Assembly: GCA_017537495.1 (NCBI GenBank) | Contig: JAFYKS010000416.1 | Span: forward strand, 1-9,745 | Reading direction: 5' to 3' | DNA: 9,745 nucleotides | Source: Bacillota bacterium | Lineage (GTDB): Bacteria > Bacillota > Clostridia > Peptostreptococcales > Anaerovoracaceae | Shown here: piece after piece, positions 6,988 to 9,745 of the stretch | Numbering within the stretch: the first letter of the stretch is position 1 | Layout: the number at the start of each line of letters is the position of its first letter | The notes under the pieces: generated by a model | Told to the model about the DNA's origin: nothing | Database searches by the model: none | Seen by the model: the letters and a program-made list of their open reading frames with translations, nothing else | Program-made: the position numbers and the translations under genes

Positions 6988-7896
6988 TTATGCTACGCCC
7001 ATATATTCTTCGAAGGTAATGCCGGCTTCGGTGATTTCCTTCGCCACATCCAGGCCTACGTAGCGGATATGCCATGGTTCATACATGTAACCGGTAATAT
7101 CTTCCTTACCCTTCGGATAGCGGATGATGAAGCCGTATTCATCACAGTGTTCTGCAATCCAGGCACCGTCCGGATAGTCGGCATAGTTCTGGGACAGGCC
7201 CCAGTTCATGGAAGCACTGGTGATGTCAATGGCATAACCGGTGTGGTGTTCACTGCGGCCTGGATATGCAAACATTTTGTCTGTATATTCCCTGCCATTG
7301 GATGCCAGAGAGTTATAGTACAGGCTTTCCTGAACGCTGAATCCGCGGTATGCAGAACAGATGCAGAAGTTGAGACCTTCTGCCTTGGCATCTGCCAGCA
7401 TTTCCAGATAAGCATCGTAGGCTTCTCTCTTTACCTTCAGATTCTGGTTGGTGGAAAGGGAACCGTCGATGTCTACCATGTCGGTTGGATAGTAGTCGCG
7501 TCCAACAGTATATTCCTTATTTACCAGTACCAGCAGGTTGCCGTCATCGGACTGCAGAGTGCTGATGATTGGAACGCCGTAGTCGCTGCCGTCGCCCTGC
7601 GGCGGATTCTTTTCCGGATTCGGTTTCTGTTCTTCAGAAGGACCAGCTGGTTCTTCCGGCTCATCGGATTCGTCCGGTTCATCAGTTTCGTCTGGTTCTT
7701 CAGCTTCGTCCGGTTCGTCGGTTTCTTCCAGCTCTTCGGCCTCGCCGCTGCCTTCATCGGTTTCATCGCTCACACCCGGCAAAGTGTCCCCACCCGGTGT
7801 TTCCTCCGGATCGTCTTTGCCGCAGGCAGTAAATGCTGCTGCGAGACAGAGGACTAATATCAGTATGAATAATTTTTTCAAGAAATTTGCTTTCAT
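6988..7896 (-). CDS. D-alanyl-D-alanine carboxypeptidase lipoprotein, VanY/peptidase M15B family
   Basis: A 302-residue exported zinc peptidase predicted to trim the terminal D-Ala from peptidoglycan stem peptides. Residues 1-25 form a lipoprotein signal: basic KANFLKK, a hydrophobic core, then FTAC with C25 as the lipidated cysteine (Phe at -3 is atypical). Residues 26-105 are a very acidic, Pro-rich spacer containing six-residue repeats (TDEPDE type) that would hold the enzyme off the membrane. The M15B catalytic domain (about 108-298) shows SAYRGFSVQ (181-189), SEHHTGYAID (215-224; ligands H217, D224) and EPWHIRYVG (273-281; E273 catalytic, H276 ligand). The ATG at 7896 is preferred over an in-frame GTG at 7911, because the latter is part of the ribosome-binding site and would put five extra residues before the signal peptide. 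It is a lone gene. This is a housekeeping-type M15B enzyme; nothing nearby (vanS/R/H/A/X) suggests glycopeptide resistance. Confidence 0.92.
   Translation of the reverse strand: MKANFLKKLFILILVLCLAAAFTACGKDDPEETPGGDTLPGVSDETDEGSGEAEELEETDEPDEAEEPDETDEPDESDEPEEPAGPSEEQKPNPEKNPPQGDGSDYGVPIISTLQSDDGNLLVLVNKEYTVGRDYYPTDMVDIDGSLSTNQNLKVKREAYDAYLEMLADAKAEGLNFCICSAYRGFSVQESLYYNSLASNGREYTDKMFAYPGRSEHHTGYAIDITSASMNWGLSQNYADYPDGAWIAEHCDEYGFIIRYPKGKEDITGYMYEPWHIRYVGLDVAKEITEAGITFEEYMGVA
7651..7740. repeat. Five tandem 18-bp repeats within the carboxypeptidase spacer
   Basis: Five contiguous 18-bp units (7651, 7669, 7687, 7705 and 7723) follow the plus-strand pattern TTCKTCYRGYTCDTCRGH. They encode, on the minus strand, residues 53-82 of the lipoprotein as (A/T/S)(D/E)E(P/L)(D/E)E hexapeptides. 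The unit is a multiple of three, so gain or loss of copies would lengthen or shorten the spacer without a frameshift. The copies have diverged at third positions, so the array is not freshly expanded. Confidence 0.85.
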
Positions 7897-7905
7897 TTCA
7901 ATACA

Positions 7906-7911
7906 CCCCAC
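7906..7911 (-). promoter_or_regulatory. Ribosome-binding site that decides the carboxypeptidase start
   Basis: GTGGGG on the minus strand lies 9 nt upstream of the ATG at 7896, the same spacing and G-rich type as the GAGGGG before cls. The alternative GTG start at 7911 is embedded in it and has no such site of its own. Confidence 0.6.
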
Positions 7912-7931
7912 TTATAGTTTTTTCTGTTCTC

Positions 7932-7960
7932 ACTATACCATATTTTTCGCGCTGCTTCTA
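7932..7960 (-). promoter_or_regulatory. Candidate promoter for the carboxypeptidase gene
   Basis: TATAGT on the minus strand (7937-7932) is a five-of-six -10 match, about 20 bp upstream of the ribosome-binding site. The hexamer 17 bp further upstream (TAGAAG, 7960-7955) is a poor -35. The -10 is plausible; the -35 is weak. Confidence 0.45.
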
Positions 7961-7983
7961 CAGGATTTTTAAGCCTGCCTCTG

Positions 7984-8012
7984 TTGTCATTGCAATTCGG
8001 ATATAATATAAT
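7984..8012 (+). promoter_or_regulatory. Sigma-A-type promoter for the M20 dipeptidase gene
   Basis: TTGTCA (7984-7989, five of six) and a perfect TATAAT (8007-8012) are separated by exactly 17 bp. Transcription would start near 8019, leaving a leader of about 40 nt that contains the GGGGGA ribosome-binding site (8048-8053). This is the clearest promoter in the window; no operator or riboswitch-like structure is apparent in the leader. Confidence 0.75.
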
Positions 8013-8059
8013 GATTTTATTCCTGAAGGATATAATAAAATGCAAACGGGGGAATCACC

Positions 8060-9427
8060 ATGACAGCAAACGATGCAGAAAAAATTTATGAATATCTGGA
8101 ATCTCAAAAGGAAGCCCAGTTAAAGGAACTGATCCGTCTTTCTTCCATACCGAGTGTGGGTACAAACCCGGAAGGCCTCGAAGACTGTAGAATGTTGCTT
8201 ACGGATCTGCTGCGTTCCATGGGGATGAGGACGGAGATTTTGGAAACACCCACCGTTCCGGCAATCTTTGCGGAGCTGAAAACGAAGCAGGAGAATATGC
8301 CGACGGTTCTGTTCTACGGTCATTATGATGTGATGCCGGCAGAACCGGTGGAATCATGGAATACGCCTCCGTTCAATCCAACCATTGTTGGCGACAGACT
8401 TTTCGGGCGTGGCACAGCAGACAATAAAGGTCAGTTTATGGCACATCTGATGGCCATTCGGGCCTGCGTGGAAGTCCTTGGGGATGTGCCTGTGAATATA
8501 AAAATCATTTTGGATGGGGAAGAGGAGTCCGGAAGTCCAAGCCTTGAATGGCTTGCGGAAACTTACGGCGATCTGCTGCGTGCAGATCTGGTGTATGTTT
8601 CCGATAGCAGCATGTACAGCGATACGGTTCCGCTGATCTGCTACGGAAACCGTGGAGATCTTTCCTTCGATATTGATATCACTACGGCAGAAACAGATAA
8701 TCACTCCGGGAATAAGGGCGGTGTGATTGAAAATGCGGCGTGGAAGATGGTGAAGCTTCTTTCTTCTATGGTGGATGAAGAGGGCCATGTTACGATTGAT
8801 GGATTCTACGATACCATCCTGCCCGTTTCCTCTGCCCAGGAGGAGATGATGGAAAAACTGGATTTTGACCCGGAAACGCTCTGCAGACTGTATGGCGTGA
8901 AGCGGCTGAAATTCGAAGATAAAAAGGAACATTACCGGCATCTCATGTTCCTGCCGACCTTTACCATCAATGGACTGGTAAGCGGATATGGCGGGGAAGG
9001 ATCCAAAACCATTATTCCGTGCCATGCAAAAGCAAAGATCGACATCCGGCTGGTTCAGGGACAGAAGGGTCTGGATATTTACGAAAAAGTGTGCCGCCAT
9101 GCAGCAAAAGCGGAACCGGATGCAGTGTTCAGTGAATATTCTTCCATGGAACCTTCGGTAACGGAACCGTCCCTGCCAATCATTGCGAAGGTAAGAGAAG
9201 CCATCCGGAAAGCATATCAGGTGGAGCCGGTGAACATGCCTGTATTGGGAGCAAGCCTTCCGAATTATGTTTTTACAGATGTTCTCAAGGTTCCGACCGT
9301 CAGCGTACCTTATGGAAATCCGGACGAAAACAATCACGCACCAAATGAAAATATGAAACTTTCCTGTTATTTCAGCGGAATCCGCGCTACGGCACAGGTC
9401 CTGCTGGAACTGGCAGAGGCGAAATAG
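8060..9427 (+). CDS. M20-family metallo-dipeptidase (CNDP/PepV-like)
   Basis: A cytoplasmic di-zinc peptidase of 455 residues, probably hydrolysing dipeptides taken up or released by protein turnover. The M20 motifs are complete: FYGHYDVMP (85-93; ligand H88 and D90), GRGTADNKGQF with bridging D121, DGEEESGS (152-159; catalytic E155, ligand E156), VSDSS with D182, DNHSG (213-217; the His that reaches across the dimer in CNDP-type enzymes), GYGGEGSKTIIP (309-320; substrate-binding loop) and NNHAPNE (424-430; ligand H426). The insertion between about 195 and 330 is the lid/dimerisation domain. Length and motif order match the CNDP2-like dipeptidases rather than the shorter amidohydrolase or ArgE/DapE types. 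There is no signal peptide. GGGGGA sits 6 nt before the ATG. Monocistronic, with its own promoter and terminator. Substrate specificity cannot be read from sequence. Confidence 0.93.
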   Translation: MTANDAEKIYEYLESQKEAQLKELIRLSSIPSVGTNPEGLEDCRMLLTDLLRSMGMRTEILETPTVPAIFAELKTKQENMPTVLFYGHYDVMPAEPVESWNTPPFNPTIVGDRLFGRGTADNKGQFMAHLMAIRACVEVLGDVPVNIKIILDGEEESGSPSLEWLAETYGDLLRADLVYVSDSSMYSDTVPLICYGNRGDLSFDIDITTAETDNHSGNKGGVIENAAWKMVKLLSSMVDEEGHVTIDGFYDTILPVSSAQEEMMEKLDFDPETLCRLYGVKRLKFEDKKEHYRHLMFLPTFTINGLVSGYGGEGSKTIIPCHAKAKIDIRLVQGQKGLDIYEKVCRHAAKAEPDAVFSEYSSMEPSVTEPSLPIIAKVREAIRKAYQVEPVNMPVLGASLPNYVFTDVLKVPTVSVPYGNPDENNHAPNENMKLSCYFSGIRATAQVLLELAEAK

Positions 9428-9434
9428 CTGAACG

Positions 9435-9472
9435 AAAAAAGCTGTGAGATATTACTTCTCACAGCTCTTTTT
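9435..9472. terminator. Bidirectional terminator between the dipeptidase and hydrogenase genes
   Basis: A 10-bp perfect stem (9440-9449 with 9457-9466) closes a 7-nt loop. It is flanked by six A on the left (9435-9440) and CTTTTT on the right (9467-9472), so a U-tract exists on either strand. It starts 7 nt after the dipeptidase stop and lies 14 nt beyond the hydrogenase stop. Confidence 0.88.
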
Positions 9473-9486
9473 ATGTGTCGTTTTAA

Positions 9487-9745
9487 TTAATAAATGCTTC
9501 TCTTTACGTAATGTGTGTGCAGCAGTTCATGGGCCTTGTGGCCTCCCGGTTCGCCCAAGAATTCCTTATACAGTTCCTGGATTACAGGGTTTTCATGGCT
9601 CTTTCTCAGAGTCATGGCTGCGTCCTCGCTGTACAGTGCCTTGGCACGTTCTGCACGCAGGTCGGTGAAGTTGCGCACGTCTGCAGGCTGATGAGGCTGG
9701 CCCCCGCCGTTTACACAGCCTCCCGGACAAGCCATTACTTCAATG
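9487..9745 (-). CDS. [FeFe] hydrogenase catalytic subunit, C-terminal end (5' part beyond the window)
   Basis: About 85 residues are visible and the frame runs off the right edge; the ATG at 9735 is internal. The visible segment begins IEVMACPGGCVNGGGQP, the third H-cluster signature of [FeFe] hydrogenases; its two cysteines correspond to the last two ligands of the active-site cluster (C499 and C503 in Clostridium pasteurianus CpI), both present. The following 65 residues (DVRNFTDLRAERAKALY ... HELLHTHY) match the small-subunit-type domain at the C-terminus of these enzymes. The enzyme reduces protons or oxidises H2 during anaerobic fermentation. Whether it is a monomeric ferredoxin-dependent HydA or the catalytic subunit of an NAD(P)-linked, bifurcating complex cannot be told, because the N-terminal FeS domains and neighbouring genes are outside. 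Confidence 0.93.
   Translation of the reverse strand, partial: IEVMACPGGCVNGGGQPHQPADVRNFTDLRAERAKALYSEDAAMTLRKSHENPVIQELYKEFLGEPGGHKAHELLHTHYVKRSIY

Noticed and set aside
6988..7896. Glycopeptide-resistance vanY
   Set aside because: The domain belongs to the same M15B family, but no vanR/S/H/A/X genes flank it and an isolated terminator-bounded M15B lipoprotein is a common housekeeping gene in Bacillota.
8028..8037. Second GGATATAATA, a direct repeat of 7999-8008, as an additional promoter
   Set aside because: There is no -35-like hexamer 16-18 bp upstream, and a start from it would fall nearly on the ribosome-binding site. Probably chance AT-rich repetition.
8354..9337. A 327-codon minus-strand frame opposite the M20 dipeptidase
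   Set aside because: The plus-strand frame carries every M20 catalytic motif and a strong promoter and ribosome-binding site; the opposite frame has no recognisable domain.
1..9745. Mobile element, prophage, CRISPR array, tRNA or riboswitch
   Set aside because: I saw no transposase or integrase frame, no regularly spaced direct repeats with unique spacers, no tRNA-like cloverleaf, and all gaps between genes are under 165 bp and largely accounted for by promoters and terminators.

Overview
The window looks like an ordinary chromosomal stretch from an anaerobic Bacillota (Firmicutes-type) bacterium. The support is an [FeFe] hydrogenase at the right edge, G-rich Shine-Dalgarno sites close upstream of most starts, near-consensus sigma-A-type promoter elements, a PLD-type cardiolipin synthase with the Bacillota N-terminal layout, and compact hairpin terminators between convergent genes. 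Base composition appears close to balanced. I cannot name the genus; a gut Clostridia or Negativicutes member is a guess. There are no insertion sequences, phage genes, CRISPR arrays, tRNAs or rRNAs.

Layout from left to right. Bases 1-234 (+) are the C-terminal end of an XRE/Cro-type helix-turn-helix regulator, closed by a hairpin terminator that overlaps its stop codon. Bases 270-5176 (-) are a two-gene operon: a 1052-residue protein with a degenerate J domain and many TPR-like helical repeats, then an HscC-like Hsp70 of 583 residues that overlaps it by 4 nt (ATGA). A 129-bp divergent promoter region, built on a near-perfect inverted repeat of extended -10 elements, separates this operon from a cardiolipin synthase (5306-6931, +). 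A bidirectional terminator follows. Next come an exported D,D-carboxypeptidase lipoprotein of the VanY/M15B type (6988-7896, -) and, divergently, a zinc M20 dipeptidase of the CNDP type (8060-9427, +). Another bidirectional hairpin separates that gene from the 3' end of an [FeFe] hydrogenase catalytic subunit (9487-9745, -).

The most interesting unit is the chaperone pair. Its J domain has lost the HPD tripeptide (it reads NPE), it is fused to a very long TPR array, and it is translationally coupled to a non-canonical Hsp70, with no grpE, canonical dnaJ, hrcA or CIRCE element in view. It resembles a single-polypeptide counterpart of the E. coli hscC locus, where HscC sits with the J-like proteins DjlB/DjlC and Sel1-repeat proteins. 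That suggests a dedicated, client-specific Hsp70 machine rather than the housekeeping DnaK system. The other genes serve membrane lipid synthesis, peptidoglycan trimming, peptide use and hydrogen metabolism; their proximity does not imply a shared pathway.
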